Counted from the first letter of the stretch, positions 1-9,941 are shown. The stretch: DNA of 64,000 nt from Elusimicrobiota bacterium (GCA_016194745.1 JACQBA010000001.1:1-64000), one strand, 5' to 3'. The notes: generated by a model from the sequence alone, not told the origin. Program-made: numbers and translations.

Positions 1-764
1 AGCGTCACGGTAAACGTCGTCTCTCCCGACTGCCCGACCGTCATCGAAAAGGTTCCGCCGCATCCCTCGACGATCATGCGGCACATCCCGAGCCCCAAAC
101 CCACCGAGCTCAACACCGTCGTCTTCTTCCGGTCGACGATGTAGAAGAGGTCGACCATGCGCTCGATCTCCTGCTGGTCGACGTATGGTCCCTTGAAGCG
201 GACCGCCACCTCCACGCCGCCGCCGGCCGAGTGCGCCGCGGCCACGGAAAGTCCTCCTCCCTGGCGGAATTTCTTGGCGTGCGCAATGAGGTCGTCGATC
301 ACCCGGCGGATGCGGTCGGGATCGGCCCAGACGAGCGGCAGCCCCTCCGGAGTCTCCATGGCAAAGGGGATCTTCATCCGGGCCAGACCGCTTTCCACGG
401 TCTCCGCCGAGCGCAGGAGAACGTCCTTCATGTTCGTCTCGGCGAAGTGCATGCGGAAATCGCGATGAAACTCGATGTGGACGAGATCGCGCAGATCGCC
501 GACCAAGTCGGCCAGGCGCGCCGTCTGCTCCATGAGGATCTTCATCCACTGCTCGTGCTCGGGCGAGAGACTGCCGAAGACGCCGCGCACGAAGTTCAGC
601 ACCGTCATGTTCATCGCGGTCAGCGGCGTGTTGAGCTCGTGCGAGACGAACGAAAGGAACCGCCCTTGCCGCCGGCGCGCCTCTCCGCTCATCCACGTCG
701 CGATCCCCCAGCCGGCGAGGCCTCCGCCCGCGAAACCGATTAGCAAGGCGCCTAGCGGGCTCAT
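1..764 (-). CDS. Sensor histidine kinase, partial at its C-terminus
   Basis: Membrane-anchored histidine kinase that runs off the left edge of the window. I translated it from the reverse strand. A single hydrophobic segment (about residues 4-22) is followed directly by the phospho-acceptor helix with H-box FVSHELNTP (His42), then an ATPase domain with a glycine-rich box (SSVGLGLGMC). There is no periplasmic sensor domain, so input is probably cytoplasmic or membrane-borne. The N-box is odd: where kinases usually have NLxxNA this reads DLIAHA, so both asparagines are replaced and ATP/Mg binding may be altered. The ATG overlaps the stop of the carbonic anhydrase gene as ATGA, so translation is probably coupled. 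The regulator partner is not visible. Confidence 0.85.
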   Translation of the reverse strand, partial: MSPLGALLIGFAGGGLAGWGIATWMSGEARRRQGRFLSFVSHELNTPLTAMNMTVLNFVRGVFGSLSPEHEQWMKILMEQTARLADLVGDLRDLVHIEFHRDFRMHFAETNMKDVLLRSAETVESGLARMKIPFAMETPEGLPLVWADPDRIRRVIDDLIAHAKKFRQGGGLSVAAAHSAGGGVEVAVRFKGPYVDQQEIERMVDLFYIVDRKKTTVLSSVGLGLGMCRMIVEGCGGTFSMTVGQSGETTFTVT

Positions 765-1291
765 CGAGCCGCCGGGAACCACAGCCGCGACGTCTTGCGG
801 TGCCTCTCGGCAAGACGCATGTAGGACAGTTCGCTTTGCCTCAGCGAGGCCAATTCCTTGCGCGTGAGCTTGCGGCGCGGTCTCGCGGGTGCGCCCATGA
901 CGAGGCTCTCCGCCGGGATCGTCATGCCGGCCAGGATGAGCGCCCCGGCCGCGATCAGGCAGCGGGGGCCTATCGTCGCTTCCATCACGATCGAACCCAT
1001 CCCGATCAGGCAGCCGTCGCCGATCTCGCAGCCGTGAAGGATAACCCGGTGCCCGACCGTGACGCCCTTGCCGACGATCGTCGGCCGGCGCTCCCGGCAG
1101 TGGATGACGGTATGATCTTGGATATTCGTGTTCTCGCCGATGACGATCTTGTCCACGTCGCCCCGCAGGACGGAGTACGGCCAGACCGACACGCGCGGCG
1201 CGAGATCGACGCGCCCGATGATCTCGGCCGAATCATGGATGAAGCAGCTCGGGTGAATGCTCGGACCGGCATGCGAGAACGTTCGGTTCAT
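761..1291 (-). CDS. Gamma-class carbonic anhydrase family protein
   Basis: A 176-residue left-handed beta-helix protein of the gamma-carbonic anhydrase/YrdA family, which hydrates CO2 or carries a related transferase fold. Hexapeptide-repeat character is clear throughout. The three metal-ligand histidines fit HTVIH and the pair in VGHRVILHG, and the family turn LIGMGSIV follows. The start MNRTFS was chosen because its ATG overlaps the upstream stop as ATGA. A longer in-frame extension would lie inside the upstream gene. It sits between a flippase-like membrane protein and a histidine kinase in one coupled unit, a combination that does not reveal its substrate. Catalysis as a carbonic anhydrase is family-level inference. 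Confidence 0.88.
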   Translation of the reverse strand: MNRTFSHAGPSIHPSCFIHDSAEIIGRVDLAPRVSVWPYSVLRGDVDKIVIGENTNIQDHTVIHCRERRPTIVGKGVTVGHRVILHGCEIGDGCLIGMGSIVMEATIGPRCLIAAGALILAGMTIPAESLVMGAPARPRRKLTRKELASLRQSELSYMRLAERHRKTSRLWFPAAR

Positions 1292-2451
1292 TTCTGTCGT
1301 TTCCTCCGCTCTATCTGCAACGCCTGCCTTCGCAGCTCCTCGGGGAGCGATTCGAACACCGTCTCCTCGACCCATTTGGGCTCTGATACCTTGAGGCCCC
1401 ACAGGATGAAGATGCTCCCGATGGACGGCAGCACAAAGTACGCAAGCCGGTACACGAGCACCGCCACGAGCGCCTCTTCCCATACGGTGCCGAGGCTCTC
1501 CATGGTCGTCGCCATCACCGCCTCCATCGCTCCCATGCCGCCGGGAAGCAGAGGGATGATGGTCGTCGCCTGCCCGACGGCGAAGGCGACGCTGAGATAC
1601 GCCACCGACAGATCGCTGCCGACGGCCTTGAAGCCGAAATACAGCACTCCCATGGCGAAGCACCAGTCGAGGCAGGTGTAGCCGATGGCGCGGGTGAGCC
1701 TGCCCTTGTGCAGCCGGATCAGAGCCAATCCCTGGTTGAGCTGCTCCTCGAATTCGACGAACTCTTCCCGCGGAATCTGCTTCTTAGAGAAGAGGAACGA
1801 CGCGTGGTTGATCCAGTGGAATAGCTTCTGCGTGATCCGTCCGCGCAGCTCGCGGTTGAAGAAGAACATGAGGAGCGGCACGGACGTCACCGACAGGATG
1901 CCCAAGCCCAGAACTCCTTCCAGTACGGCGATCCGCCCCCCCTGCAGGCGGAAGAACAGATACAGCGTGCCCTGGAAGATCAGCACGCCCAGGACGAAGT
2001 ACATCAGCGCGGTGCTGACCACGGAGGCGATAACGGTCGCGCCGTAGGGGATGTTCCGCTTGCGCAGCAGATGCGCCTTGAGCGCGAACCCGCTGACCCC
2101 GGCCGTCGAGACGAGATAGTTGGCGGTGGTGGAGACGTAAGTGATGCCGAGGACCTCGGAGAAGGAGCGCGGGTACCCGAGAAGGGCCAGGATCTCCCAG
2201 AGGGCCAGCCCCATCATCACATAGCTCGCGACCGAGCACGCGAGGGCGGCCACCAGGAAATGCCAGTCGACCGTCCCGACCACGGCGAGCACCTTGGGGA
2301 GGTGATTGCCTATTAAATACGCGAGGATCCCGACAGACGCGAGCAGGCCCGAAGCGACCAATATCTGTCGGCGCCGTTTCGAGTTCATGTGCCTAGGAAC
2401 CGCATCGGTGATCCGCTGTTCTTGTGAGACCCGAGGAAAATCTAGTAGCAT
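1288..2451 (-). CDS. Lysylphosphatidylglycerol synthase TM-region/UPF0104-like flippase family protein
   Basis: Polytopic inner-membrane protein of about 387 residues resembling the membrane half of MprF and the UPF0104/AglD family, which includes lipid flippases. It has about eight hydrophobic segments and the family-typical region around LLPGGMGAMEAVM. There is no C-terminal aminoacyl-transferase domain, so a flippase or lipid-handling role is more likely than lysyl transfer. Two starts are possible: the ATG at 2451, favoured by a promoter whose -10 lies 14 bases upstream, and an internal ATG at 2388 (MNSKRR) just before the first membrane segment. It is the first gene of a three-gene unit and is divergent from nadB. 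It is related in fold to the HpnL protein at 19.3-20.3 kb. Confidence 0.85.
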   Translation of the reverse strand: MLLDFPRVSQEQRITDAVPRHMNSKRRRQILVASGLLASVGILAYLIGNHLPKVLAVVGTVDWHFLVAALACSVASYVMMGLALWEILALLGYPRSFSEVLGITYVSTTANYLVSTAGVSGFALKAHLLRKRNIPYGATVIASVVSTALMYFVLGVLIFQGTLYLFFRLQGGRIAVLEGVLGLGILSVTSVPLLMFFFNRELRGRITQKLFHWINHASFLFSKKQIPREEFVEFEEQLNQGLALIRLHKGRLTRAIGYTCLDWCFAMGVLYFGFKAVGSDLSVAYLSVAFAVGQATTIIPLLPGGMGAMEAVMATTMESLGTVWEEALVAVLVYRLAYFVLPSIGSIFILWGLKVSEPKWVEETVFESLPEELRRQALQIERRKRQK

Positions 2452-2465
2452 CCTGCGTAATTCTC

Positions 2466-2495
2466 ACTGTAGCATTCCCTCACGCGTCCCGTCAA
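2466..2495 (-). promoter_or_regulatory. Predicted sigma70-type promoter for the flippase/carbonic anhydrase/kinase unit
   Basis: On the minus strand, TTGACG (2490-2495) and TACAGT (2466-2471) are separated by 18 bases. The -10 ends 14 bases before the ATG at 2451, so the leader would be very short. Confidence 0.5.
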
Positions 2496-2499
2496 AGAC

Positions 2500-4137
2500 A
2501 TGGCACAAGAGTCGGATTTTCTGGTCCTGGGCAGCGGCATCGCCGGACTTTTGGCGGCGCACAAGCTGGCCTCCCTGGGCACCGTCCAGATCGTGACCAA
2601 AAAGGAGGCGGCCGATTCCAATACGAACTACGCCCAAGGCGGCATCGCCGCGGTCGTCAGCCAGCTCGACTCTTTCGAAAGCCACATTGAAGACACGCTG
2701 AAGGCCGGTGCCGGGCTCTGCCACGAGGACATCGTCCGGCTCACGGTCCAGGAGGGGCCCGCGCGCATCCGGGAGCTCATGGACCTGGGTGTCCGGTTCA
2801 CGGAACGCCAAGATACACTGGACTTGGGCCTGGAAGGCGGCCATTCGAAGCGACGCATCCTGCACGCCGGGGACATGACCGGCGCGGAGATCGAGCGGGC
2901 GCTTCTCAAGGCGTGCCGCTCGAACGGCAAGATCCGCTTCTGGGAGAACCGGATCGCCGTCGATCTCATTTTGGAGCATCGGCCGGGCAAGGTCCCCAAT
3001 CCCAAGAATCGCGTCGTCGGCATCTACGCGCTCGATCCGGCAACGGGCCAGGTCGAGGCGTTTTCGGCCATGACCGTGATTCTGGCAACGGGGGGCGCGG
3101 GCAAGGTCTATCGCTACACCTCCAATCCCGACATCGCCACGGGCGACGGGATGGCCATGGCCTACCGCGCCGGAGCGACGCTGGCCAATCTAGAATTCGT
3201 CCAATTCCATCCGACCTGCCTGTACCACCCGAAAGCGAAGTCGTTCCTGATCTCGGAAGCGCTGCGGGGCGAAGGCGGCGTCCTGCGCCTCAAGGACGGG
3301 ACGGCCTTCATGGCCAAGGCGCACCCGCTCAAGGACCTCGCGCCCCGAGATATCGTGGCGCGGGCGATCGACGCGCAGATGAAGCGCACCGGAGACGAGT
3401 GCGTCTATCTCGACATGACCGCCAAACCCCGGGAGTTCCTGGAGAAGCGGTTTCCGAACATCTTCGGCAAATGCCTCTCGCTCGGGCTCGACATCGCCAA
3501 GGATCCTATCCCCGTGGTTCCGGCGGCGCACTTCTTCTGCGGAGGGGTCCATACCGACGCGGACGGAGCCACCGACGTACCCGGCCTGTTCGCGATCGGA
3601 GAGACCGCCCACACGGGCCTGCACGGGGCGAACCGTCTCGCGTCCAACTCGCTCTTGGAGGGCTGCGTGTTCGCCGACCGGGTCTTTCGGAGACTGCAGG
3701 CAGACTGGGAGACGGTCCGGTCCTACAAGGTTCCGCAGCCGCCCCGTTGGAACCCTGGAAAAGCGGTGCCGGCGGACGAGGCCATCGTCATCACGCACAA
3801 TTGGGACGAGGTGCGGCGCGTGATGTGGAACTACGTCGGGATCGTGCGCTCGGACAAGCGTCTCGAGCGCGCGGCGCGGCGGATGAGCCTGCTCGCCCAG
3901 GAGATCGCCCAGTATTACTGGGGGTTTCTGCTGACGCGGGACCTGCTCGAGCTGCGCAACATCGCGCTTCTATCGGAGCTGGTGATCGCCTGCGCGCGCC
4001 ACCGGCGCGAGAGCCGCGGTCTGCATTACAACATCGACGTGCCAAGTCCGCTGGAGAATGAACGGCACGACACGACGATCAATCGATTTCAGGAAAAGCC
4101 GGTCAGCCGTCTGAAAAAGCCCCTGCGCTCTCGCTAG
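2500..4137 (+). CDS. nadB: L-aspartate oxidase
   Basis: Flavoenzyme that oxidises L-aspartate to iminoaspartate, the first step of de novo NAD synthesis, in the cytoplasm. The length, 545 residues, is normal. The N-terminal FAD-binding motif [10 protein letters not shown] is at about residues 12-21. The family signature [12 protein letters not shown] follows at about 42-53. The catalytic and FAD region [10 protein letters not shown] then [16 protein letters not shown] is at about 345-390. A helical C-terminal domain typical of NadB completes the protein. No nadA or nadC is adjacent. Its TAG stop and the stop of the convergent downstream gene share the same CTAG tetranucleotide at 4134-4137. 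Confidence 0.96.
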   Translation: MAQESDFLVLGSGIAGLLAAHKLASLGTVQIVTKKEAADSNTNYAQGGIAAVVSQLDSFESHIEDTLKAGAGLCHEDIVRLTVQEGPARIRELMDLGVRFTERQDTLDLGLEGGHSKRRILHAGDMTGAEIERALLKACRSNGKIRFWENRIAVDLILEHRPGKVPNPKNRVVGIYALDPATGQVEAFSAMTVILATGGAGKVYRYTSNPDIATGDGMAMAYRAGATLANLEFVQFHPTCLYHPKAKSFLISEALRGEGGVLRLKDGTAFMAKAHPLKDLAPRDIVARAIDAQMKRTGDECVYLDMTAKPREFLEKRFPNIFGKCLSLGLDIAKDPIPVVPAAHFFCGGVHTDADGATDVPGLFAIGETAHTGLHGANRLASNSLLEGCVFADRVFRRLQADWETVRSYKVPQPPRWNPGKAVPADEAIVITHNWDEVRRVMWNYVGIVRSDKRLERAARRMSLLAQEIAQYYWGFLLTRDLLELRNIALLSELVIACARHRRESRGLHYNIDVPSPLENERHDTTINRFQEKPVSRLKKPLRSR

Positions 4138-4553
4138 CGAGCGTCCGGATCGGGCTTGGAGAGGCGGTAGCCGGCCGCTCCCCCGATGGTGCCGCCAAGG
4201 GCGCAGGCGTAGAGCACGGCCTGCCCGCCGGTGAAAATGGCCGCCGCCGCGAGTGGAGCGCCTCCGACGATTACGAGCCCGACGCAGCCCGCTGCCGCGC
4301 CTCCGATCGCGCCAGCGAATCGGCGCTGCGCTCCCGTCATGGGCGGCTGCTCCTCGCCCGCACGCGAGCCGTGCCTCGCCTGGACGTACGCGGCCTCGGG
4401 CCGCGAGGCGCTCAAATCGAATTTCAGTGCGGCGGCGGCTGAGCAGGCCTCCGGCGATCCGCAGTCGGCCAAGGCCGCGGAGAGAGGGTGAATGGCAAAC
4501 GCGAGAGGAAGGAATGCCGCAGCGGCGCGCAACCTGGCGGGTCTGATGTTCAT
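4134..4553 (-). CDS. Small exported glycine-zipper-like protein, unknown function
   Basis: A 139-residue protein with an N-terminal signal peptide (positive start, hydrophobic core, likely cleavage after AALA). A short loop with two cysteines (DCGSPEAC) may form a disulfide. Two alanine/glycine-rich hydrophobic segments near residues 80-130 carry GxxxG-type patterns ([20 protein letters not shown]) like glycine-zipper envelope proteins. I do not recognise a named family. A TACACT -10 box lies six bases before its ATG, so it probably has its own leaderless transcript. It is convergent with nadB and shares a stop-codon tetranucleotide with it. Confidence 0.6.
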   Translation of the reverse strand: MNIRPARLRAAAAFLPLAFAIHPLSAALADCGSPEACSAAAALKFDLSASRPEAAYVQARHGSRAGEEQPPMTGAQRRFAGAIGGAAAGCVGLVIVGGAPLAAAAIFTGGQAVLYACALGGTIGGAAGYRLSKPDPDAR

Positions 4554-4559
4554 ACGCCC

Positions 4560-4565
4560 AGTGTA
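4560..4565 (-). promoter_or_regulatory. -10 box six bases before the ATG of the small exported protein
   Basis: TACACT on the minus strand, followed by GGGCGT and the ATG at 4553. No ribosome-binding site fits in between. The transcript is predicted to begin at or next to the start codon. Confidence 0.5.
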
Positions 4566-4705
4566 GCTCGCCTCGGCGCGCGGGATTAAGAGGCGAAAGA
4601 CCGCGGACGCGCTAGAGCGTCGGCTCCAGAAGGATCGGTCCCCCGTAACCCCCTCCGGTGGGAAGGTTCATTTCACATCCGCCACGCCGCCCCGGCCCGC
4701 GCATC

Positions 4706-4714
4706 TGATAGAAT
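4706..4714 (+). promoter_or_regulatory. Extended -10 promoter of the DUF309 gene
   Basis: TGATAGAAT (TGn plus TAGAAT) is followed by six bases (CGCGGC) and the ATG at 4721. The layout is almost identical to the promoter at 52477-52485. The stretch from 4566 to 4705 upstream holds no gene that I can support. Confidence 0.55.
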
Positions 4715-4720
4715 CGCGGC

Positions 4721-5041
4721 ATGGAAACGGCAGATCTGGTTCGAGTCCTCGAGGACGCCCGCGCCCAACTCGACAAGAGGGAGTTCTTCGAGGCTCACGA
4801 CACGATCGAGCCGGCCTGGATGAAGGCCGACGGTGAACTCAAGACCGCGCTCCAAGGACTCGTCCAGATCTGCGCGGGACTTCACAAGCATCGCCAGGGC
4901 GAGGCGGCGGGGGCGCGCTACCTTCTCGGCCGAGGCCTCTCCAAAATAGACAAGGGCCGCTCCTCCCTGCCTCCGGGCACGGCCGAACCCTTCGAACGGG
5001 CCGGCCTGCGCGCCTTCGCCCAACTGGGCGAAGGGGCCTGA
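4721..5041 (+). CDS. DUF309 domain-containing protein
   Basis: A 106-residue all-helical cytoplasmic protein of the DUF309 family, whose biochemical role is unknown. The family core is visible: FFEAHDTIEPAW at about residues 22-33 (families usually have HE..E..W; here HD), then GLVQICAGLHKHRQG and a second helical repeat ending in LGRGL and KID. No signal peptide or membrane segment is present. The gene stands alone, 77 bases before uvrA on the same strand, and has its own extended -10 element. Start choice is fixed by that element, with no Shine-Dalgarno site before the ATG. Confidence 0.8.
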   Translation: METADLVRVLEDARAQLDKREFFEAHDTIEPAWMKADGELKTALQGLVQICAGLHKHRQGEAAGARYLLGRGLSKIDKGRSSLPPGTAEPFERAGLRAFAQLGEGA

Positions 5042-5101
5042 CCTAGAACTCCGTCGCGCCCGCGCGAGGAGCCCACGCCTCGGTCTCCCTCCGTCGGAAA
5101 T

Positions 5102-5110
5102 TGTTACAAT
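5102..5110 (+). promoter_or_regulatory. Extended -10 promoter of uvrA
   Basis: TGTTACAAT is followed by eight bases and the uvrA ATG at 5119. No convincing -35 hexamer, LexA-type operator or Shine-Dalgarno site is seen. Confidence 0.5.
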
Positions 5111-5118
5111 GATGAGCG

Positions 5119-7968
5119 ATGGACAAGGTCCGCATCGTCGGAGCGCGCCAGCATAACCTCAAGAACGTCTCGGTGGACATCCCCCGAGGCTCCCTCGCGG
5201 TGGTCACCGGGCTGTCGGGTTCGGGAAAGTCCAGCCTGGCGTTCGACACGATCTACGCCGAGGGCCAGCGCCGCTACGTGGAAAGCCTCTCCGCCTACGC
5301 GCGGCAGTTCCTCGAGCTCATGGAAAAGCCGGACGTGGACCTCATCGAGGGCCTGTCTCCGGCCATCTCGATCGAGCAGCGCAACCCCTCGCACAACCCG
5401 CGCTCGACGGTCGCGACGGTCACGGAGATCTACGACTACCTGCGCCTCCTCTTCGCACGCGCCGGCACGCCGCACTGCCCGAACTGCGGCAAGCGCATCC
5501 ATCCTCAATCCGCGCAGTCGATCGTGCGCGAGGTGCTCAAGGGCTTCAACGATCGCTCGATCGCCATCTTCTCGCCGCTCATCCGCGGCCGGCAGGGCAC
5601 GTATGAGGAGCTGTTCAACCGACTGAAACGCACCGGATTCTCGTCGGTCCGCGTCAACGGCAAGGTCTGCGACCTCCAGGACATCCCGAAGCTCAAGCGC
5701 TACGAGAAGCAGACGATCGAGCTCGTCGTCGACCGCGTCAAAGTCGCGGCCGACGAGAAGACCCGCATCGCCGAGTCGATCGAGACCGCGCTCCGCGAGT
5801 CGAAGGGACTCGTCCTCGTCGAGCCGACCAAGCCGGCGACGCCCCCCGTCTCCAACGGCAACGGTCACGCGGTACTGTTCTCGGAGCACCACGCCTGCGT
5901 CGACTGCGGGATCAGCCTGCCCGAACTCGAACCGCGCCTATTCTCGTTCAATTCCCCCTTCGGCGCCTGCGGCGAGTGCGACGGCTTGGGAGTGAAGACC
6001 GAGGTGGACATCGATCTCCTCGTCCCGGACCCGGCGCTCTCAATCGCCGAGGGCGCGCTAACGGCGTGGTCCGATCCCGTCACGACGCGCACCAACCGCT
6101 GGAAGCGCTCCTGGTCCGGGTACTACGACGAGATCCTCGAGCAGGTCTGCCGGCAGCAAGGCATCGCCGCGGACAAGCCCTGGAAGGACCTGTCCGTCAA
6201 GGACCGCCAGACGATCCTCTACGGCGGCGGCACCTACAAGCCGCATTGGGCGCGCAACGACCAGGAATTCGAGGGAGTCGTCCGCAACCTCGAGCGCCGC
6301 CGCTCGGAGACCGAATCCGAGTTCGTGAAGGAGGAGATCGCCAAGAGGTTCATGACCGAGCGCTCCTGCCCCAAATGCCGGGGCGCGCGCCTCAAGAACG
6401 AGTCCCTGCACGTGAGGATCGGCGGGAAGTCGATCGTCGAGGTCACGTCGCTTTCGGTGGAGAAGGCGAACAAGTTTTTCAAGGAGCTCTCCTTGTCCGA
6501 CAAGGAGCGCACCATCGCACGGAACATCCTCAAGGAGATCCACTCGCGGTTGGAGTTCCTGCTCAACGTCGGGCTGGGGTATCTCACGCTGGACCGGCGC
6601 TCGGAGACCTTGGCCGGCGGCGAGGCGCAGCGCATCCATCTGGCCACCCAGATCGGCTCGGGACTCACGGGAGTGTTGTACGTGCTCGATGAGCCCTCCA
6701 TCGGTCTGCATCCTCGGGACAATACTCGTCTGCTCATCACCCTCAAGCGTCTGCGCGACCTGGGCAACACGCTCGTCGTTGTGGAGCACGACGAGGAGAC
6801 GATCCGCGAGGCGGATTGGATCGTCGACCTCGGACCCGGCGCCGGCGTCCACGGAGGGAACATCGTGGCCGTCGGCACGCTCGACAAGATTCTCGCCTCC
6901 AAAGAGTCGCTGACCGGCCGCTATCTCCGCGGCGAACTGCGCATCGAGCCGCCGAAAGGGCCCCGACCACAGCCCAAGGGGCACCTGCGCATCGTCGGCG
7001 CGAGGCAGTTCAACTTGAAGAATGTGGACGTGGACATCCCCCTCGGCCTATTCGTCTGCGTGACGGGAGTCTCCGGCTCCGGTAAATCGACTCTCATCCA
7101 CGAGGTGCTGTACAAGTCCCTAGCGAAGACGCTCTACCAATCGAAGGAGCTCCCCGGGCAGCACAAGAAGATCGAGGGCGTCGAGCAGATCGACAAGGTC
7201 GTCGTGGTCGACCAATCCCCGATAGGCCGGACGCCGCGATCGAACCCGGCGACCTACACGGGTCTCTTCGGCCCCATCCGCGATTTGTTCTCCCAGATCC
7301 CCGAGGCGAAGAAGCGCGGCTACAAGCCCGGCCGATTCTCCTTCAACGTGAAGGGCGGGCGCTGCGAACACTGCCAAGGAGACGGGACGCTGAAGATCCA
7401 GATGCAGTTCCTCCCGGACGTCTACGTGAAATGCGAGGAATGCCTGGGCCATCGTTTCAACGAGGAGACGCTGCAGGTGCGCTACAAGGGCAAGAACATC
7501 GCCGAGGTCCTGGAGATGAGCGTCGAGGACGCGCTCAAGTTTTTCTCGAGCATCCCGTCGATTTCGCGCACGCTCCAGACGTTGGCCGACGTCGGCTTGA
7601 CGTACGTCGCGCTGGGGCAGGCCGCGACGACGCTCTCGGGCGGCGAGGCGCAGCGCGTCAAGCTGGCCTTCGAGCTCTCTCGCCGCGCGACCGGGAAGAC
7701 GCTGTACCTGCTCGACGAGCCGACGACCGGCCTGCATTTCGCGGACGTGGCGAAGCTCCTCGACGTACTCCACCGCTTGGTCGCGGGCGGGAACACCGTC
7801 CTTGTCATCGAGCACAATCTCGACGTGATCAAGACGGCCGACTGGCTCATCGATCTCGGTCCCGAGGGCGGAGACAAAGGCGGGGAGCTCGTTGCGACCG
7901 GCCGGCCCGCCGACGTCGCAAAGAACCCCCGCTCCTACACGGGGCAGTACCTGAAGGAACTGCTCTAG
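5119..7968 (+). CDS. uvrA: Excinuclease ABC subunit A
   Basis: DNA damage-recognition ATPase of nucleotide excision repair. It dimerises and loads UvrB at lesions. At 949 residues it is the usual length. Both ABC cassettes are intact: Walker [13 protein letters not shown] near residue 31 and [10 protein letters not shown] near 650, with signature sequences LAGGEAQRI and LSGGEAQRV. The zinc-finger cysteines are present (CPNCGK near 115, [13 protein letters not shown] near 255-290, [15 protein letters not shown] near 750-785). It is monocistronic, with a -10 box eight bases before the start. It ends against a convergent gene inside a 6-bp inverted repeat (7966-7981) that contains both stop codons. 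Confidence 0.98.
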   Translation: MDKVRIVGARQHNLKNVSVDIPRGSLAVVTGLSGSGKSSLAFDTIYAEGQRRYVESLSAYARQFLELMEKPDVDLIEGLSPAISIEQRNPSHNPRSTVATVTEIYDYLRLLFARAGTPHCPNCGKRIHPQSAQSIVREVLKGFNDRSIAIFSPLIRGRQGTYEELFNRLKRTGFSSVRVNGKVCDLQDIPKLKRYEKQTIELVVDRVKVAADEKTRIAESIETALRESKGLVLVEPTKPATPPVSNGNGHAVLFSEHHACVDCGISLPELEPRLFSFNSPFGACGECDGLGVKTEVDIDLLVPDPALSIAEGALTAWSDPVTTRTNRWKRSWSGYYDEILEQVCRQQGIAADKPWKDLSVKDRQTILYGGGTYKPHWARNDQEFEGVVRNLERRRSETESEFVKEEIAKRFMTERSCPKCRGARLKNESLHVRIGGKSIVEVTSLSVEKANKFFKELSLSDKERTIARNILKEIHSRLEFLLNVGLGYLTLDRRSETLAGGEAQRIHLATQIGSGLTGVLYVLDEPSIGLHPRDNTRLLITLKRLRDLGNTLVVVEHDEETIREADWIVDLGPGAGVHGGNIVAVGTLDKILASKESLTGRYLRGELRIEPPKGPRPQPKGHLRIVGARQFNLKNVDVDIPLGLFVCVTGVSGSGKSTLIHEVLYKSLAKTLYQSKELPGQHKKIEGVEQIDKVVVVDQSPIGRTPRSNPATYTGLFGPIRDLFSQIPEAKKRGYKPGRFSFNVKGGRCEHCQGDGTLKIQMQFLPDVYVKCEECLGHRFNEETLQVRYKGKNIAEVLEMSVEDALKFFSSIPSISRTLQTLADVGLTYVALGQAATTLSGGEAQRVKLAFELSRRATGKTLYLLDEPTTGLHFADVAKLLDVLHRLVAGGNTVLVIEHNLDVIKTADWLIDLGPEGGDKGGELVATGRPADVAKNPRSYTGQYLKELL

Positions 7969-7978
7969 CGCGCCAGCG

Positions 7979-8776
7979 CTAGTTTGCCCGGCACGCCTGG
8001 TCGAAGTCTTCCTGGTCGGCCTTTCCGCGGTAGTTGCGCTCGGTCGGACGTCCGGTCTTTCCGTCGTACCCCACGATCTTGATCGAGCAGACGGGCGGAT
8101 TGCGGTCGAACGTGCTCCGCCGAGTGGCGTCGGCGAATACCCACGTCACGCGCGTCTCGGTGGCGTTGGAGTGCTTCAAGAACGCCCGCGCCTCGCAGCC
8201 GCCGCCGATCTTCTGCGCCCGGATCAGCATGCGTTCGTCGCCGAGGTCCTCATGATGGACTTTGCCGAGCTTCGTCATCTCGACGTAAAAGCTCGCGGCG
8301 TCGTTTTCCTCGAAGCGGAGCTCCTCGCGTATCCCGGCCTCGAGCGGCCCGGCGGGAAACTTGTAGTGCGGGCGGGTGGCCCAGTCGTCGATCCAATAGA
8401 AGCCGAGCTTCTTGCCGGAGGAGTCCTCGGTGAGCTTGCAGTCTGACGTCAGCGTCGCGAAGACTACGAGGATGTTCTTCTGATTATCGGCTTTCTCAAG
8501 GACGAACAGGGGCGCGTGGTTCAGCAACTCGCCATTGCGGCCGCCGAATGCGCCCTTGGCGACCTGCTTCTGGATCATCGCCCCTCGCGGCGGGGCCGCG
8601 GACTGGTTCGGCAGAGGCGTCATGCCGATGTCCAGTAGGCCGTCCCGGGACAACTCGACGAGGTGCCTGGCGGCTCCGAATCCGTATGACAGCGGCGCGA
8701 GTTCGGCGGCGCGCGCGGTCACGACGAACGAAAGGACGACCGAAGGAAAGGCAAGTACTCTGGCGAAACGCATCAT
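7979..8776 (-). CDS. Exported protein of unknown function
   Basis: A 265-residue secreted or periplasmic protein with a clear signal peptide (MMRFARVLAFPSVVLSF, cleavage near VTARA). The start was set by an AGGAGG box 5-8 bases before tandem ATGs at 8776 and 8773. The longer open frame begins upstream of this site and is less likely. The mature part has a few spaced cysteines (SDCKL, GGCEARAF, PPVCSI, DQACRAN) that could pair as disulfides. I do not recognise a family. It lies convergent to uvrA. The 118-base gap upstream contains a lone TTGACA on the opposite strand with no -10 partner. Confidence 0.65.
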   Translation of the reverse strand: MMRFARVLAFPSVVLSFVVTARAAELAPLSYGFGAARHLVELSRDGLLDIGMTPLPNQSAAPPRGAMIQKQVAKGAFGGRNGELLNHAPLFVLEKADNQKNILVVFATLTSDCKLTEDSSGKKLGFYWIDDWATRPHYKFPAGPLEAGIREELRFEENDAASFYVEMTKLGKVHHEDLGDERMLIRAQKIGGGCEARAFLKHSNATETRVTWVFADATRRSTFDRNPPVCSIKIVGYDGKTGRPTERNYRGKADQEDFDQACRAN

Positions 8777-8894
8777 CCATGCCTCCTGGCACCGAGGGGT
8801 AGCGTCATGAGACACCACACGTTACCCCCTCCGAAGCGAGTTGACAAAAGCCGTACGGCCCGCCGCCGCATGGGTCGAAAGCCCTAGGATGAGA

Positions 8895-9926
8895 TCAAAA
8901 CTTTTTGCAGCGGCCGAGGACCGCGTCGAGGACGCCCGCCGGGGATCGCGACAGCACGCCGCGCGCGAACGCAGCCGAAGCCGCGCGTACTTCGCGTCCG
9001 ACCGGGTCCTTCTCGTTGTCCAACTCGTGCCGCGCGCCCATGCACTCGACGACCGTCACCGGAGCTCCGCTCTTGCGCTGATCCGCGGCCCAGATCCTCA
9101 GGCCCGGCGACCACGCGTAGGCGTCCTCCGCGTCGCCGCCCACGAACATGAGGACGGGCAGGCTCTTCGGCATCGGCTCTCCGCTCCAGAACCACGCGTT
9201 GCCGAGCAGCCGCAGGGCGAAGAGGGGCGTGAATAGCGGGCTGCGATTATGCCATTGGATCCCGCCGGCCCGCGGAGCTTCCGGATTGTTGGACAGCGTC
9301 CCCATGGTCACGAACCCGTACCAGCCGACGAAGAGATGCACCGACACCCCGGGCGCGTACAGGATGAGGCCCGACACGGCGCGTCCAGATCCCTTGAACG
9401 ATTCCATCTGCGCCATGCGGACGGCGAGCAGCCCGCCCGTGGACCAGCCGGCAATGAACAACGGGCGGCCGGCATCCTCGCGCGTTCGCTTCTCGACTTC
9501 GACGACGAGGCTCGCGAGGCTGGGAAAGGAGTAAAGTCCCAAATCGCTCTGGATCCCCTTGTTCTCGCCGTGACCCGGAAGGTCGAAGGAGATCACGCGG
9601 AACCCCGCCTTGGTCAGCTCTTCAAACAGCATCGGGTGATTGTCGAGCTGATCCGCGAAGCCGTGGATGTAGATGACGTCGCCGCGGATCGGCCCCTGCG
9701 GCTTGTCGACCCCGATGCGCAGATCCAGGCTGCCCGGCCAAAATCGAAACGGCTTCATCTTCTGCCTCGACGTCTCGAGTTTAACGTCCAACACAGACGC
9801 GCCCGCCTGACCCTCGTCCCAAACGCTCTGGATCGCAGCGTCGAATGCAACCGGCCCCTCGGCGCGGGCAGGGCCCGGCCCGAATGAAGTCAGTAAAACC
9901 GTCAGAACCAGCATTCGTCTCATCAT
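8895..9926 (-). CDS. Secreted alpha/beta hydrolase (serine aminopeptidase S33/lysophospholipase type)
   Basis: A 343-residue exported hydrolase. The signal peptide ends near PARAEG. The alpha/beta fold signature VIYIHGFADQ (oxyanion loop) comes first. The nucleophile elbow is GWSTGG at about residue 165, the acid is probably in MFVGGDAEDAY, and the catalytic histidine is in GARHELDNE near 310. SFDLPGHGEN matches monoacylglycerol lipase-like proteins, so a lipid ester or monoglyceride substrate is plausible. A TGATACGAT extended -10 lies six bases before the ATG, so it is probably transcribed alone without a leader. The substrate cannot be read from the sequence. Confidence 0.85.
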   Translation of the reverse strand: MMRRMLVLTVLLTSFGPGPARAEGPVAFDAAIQSVWDEGQAGASVLDVKLETSRQKMKPFRFWPGSLDLRIGVDKPQGPIRGDVIYIHGFADQLDNHPMLFEELTKAGFRVISFDLPGHGENKGIQSDLGLYSFPSLASLVVEVEKRTREDAGRPLFIAGWSTGGLLAVRMAQMESFKGSGRAVSGLILYAPGVSVHLFVGWYGFVTMGTLSNNPEAPRAGGIQWHNRSPLFTPLFALRLLGNAWFWSGEPMPKSLPVLMFVGGDAEDAYAWSPGLRIWAADQRKSGAPVTVVECMGARHELDNEKDPVGREVRAASAAFARGVLSRSPAGVLDAVLGRCKKF

Positions 9927-9932
9927 GCAGAC

Positions 9933-9941
9933 ATCGTATCA
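9933..9941 (-). promoter_or_regulatory. Extended -10 promoter of the secreted hydrolase
   Basis: TGATACGAT on the minus strand, six bases before the ATG at 9926. Confidence 0.5.

Noticed and set aside
8841..8846. TTGACA on the plus strand
   Set aside because: No -10 hexamer follows at 16-18 bases and no plus-strand gene starts downstream.
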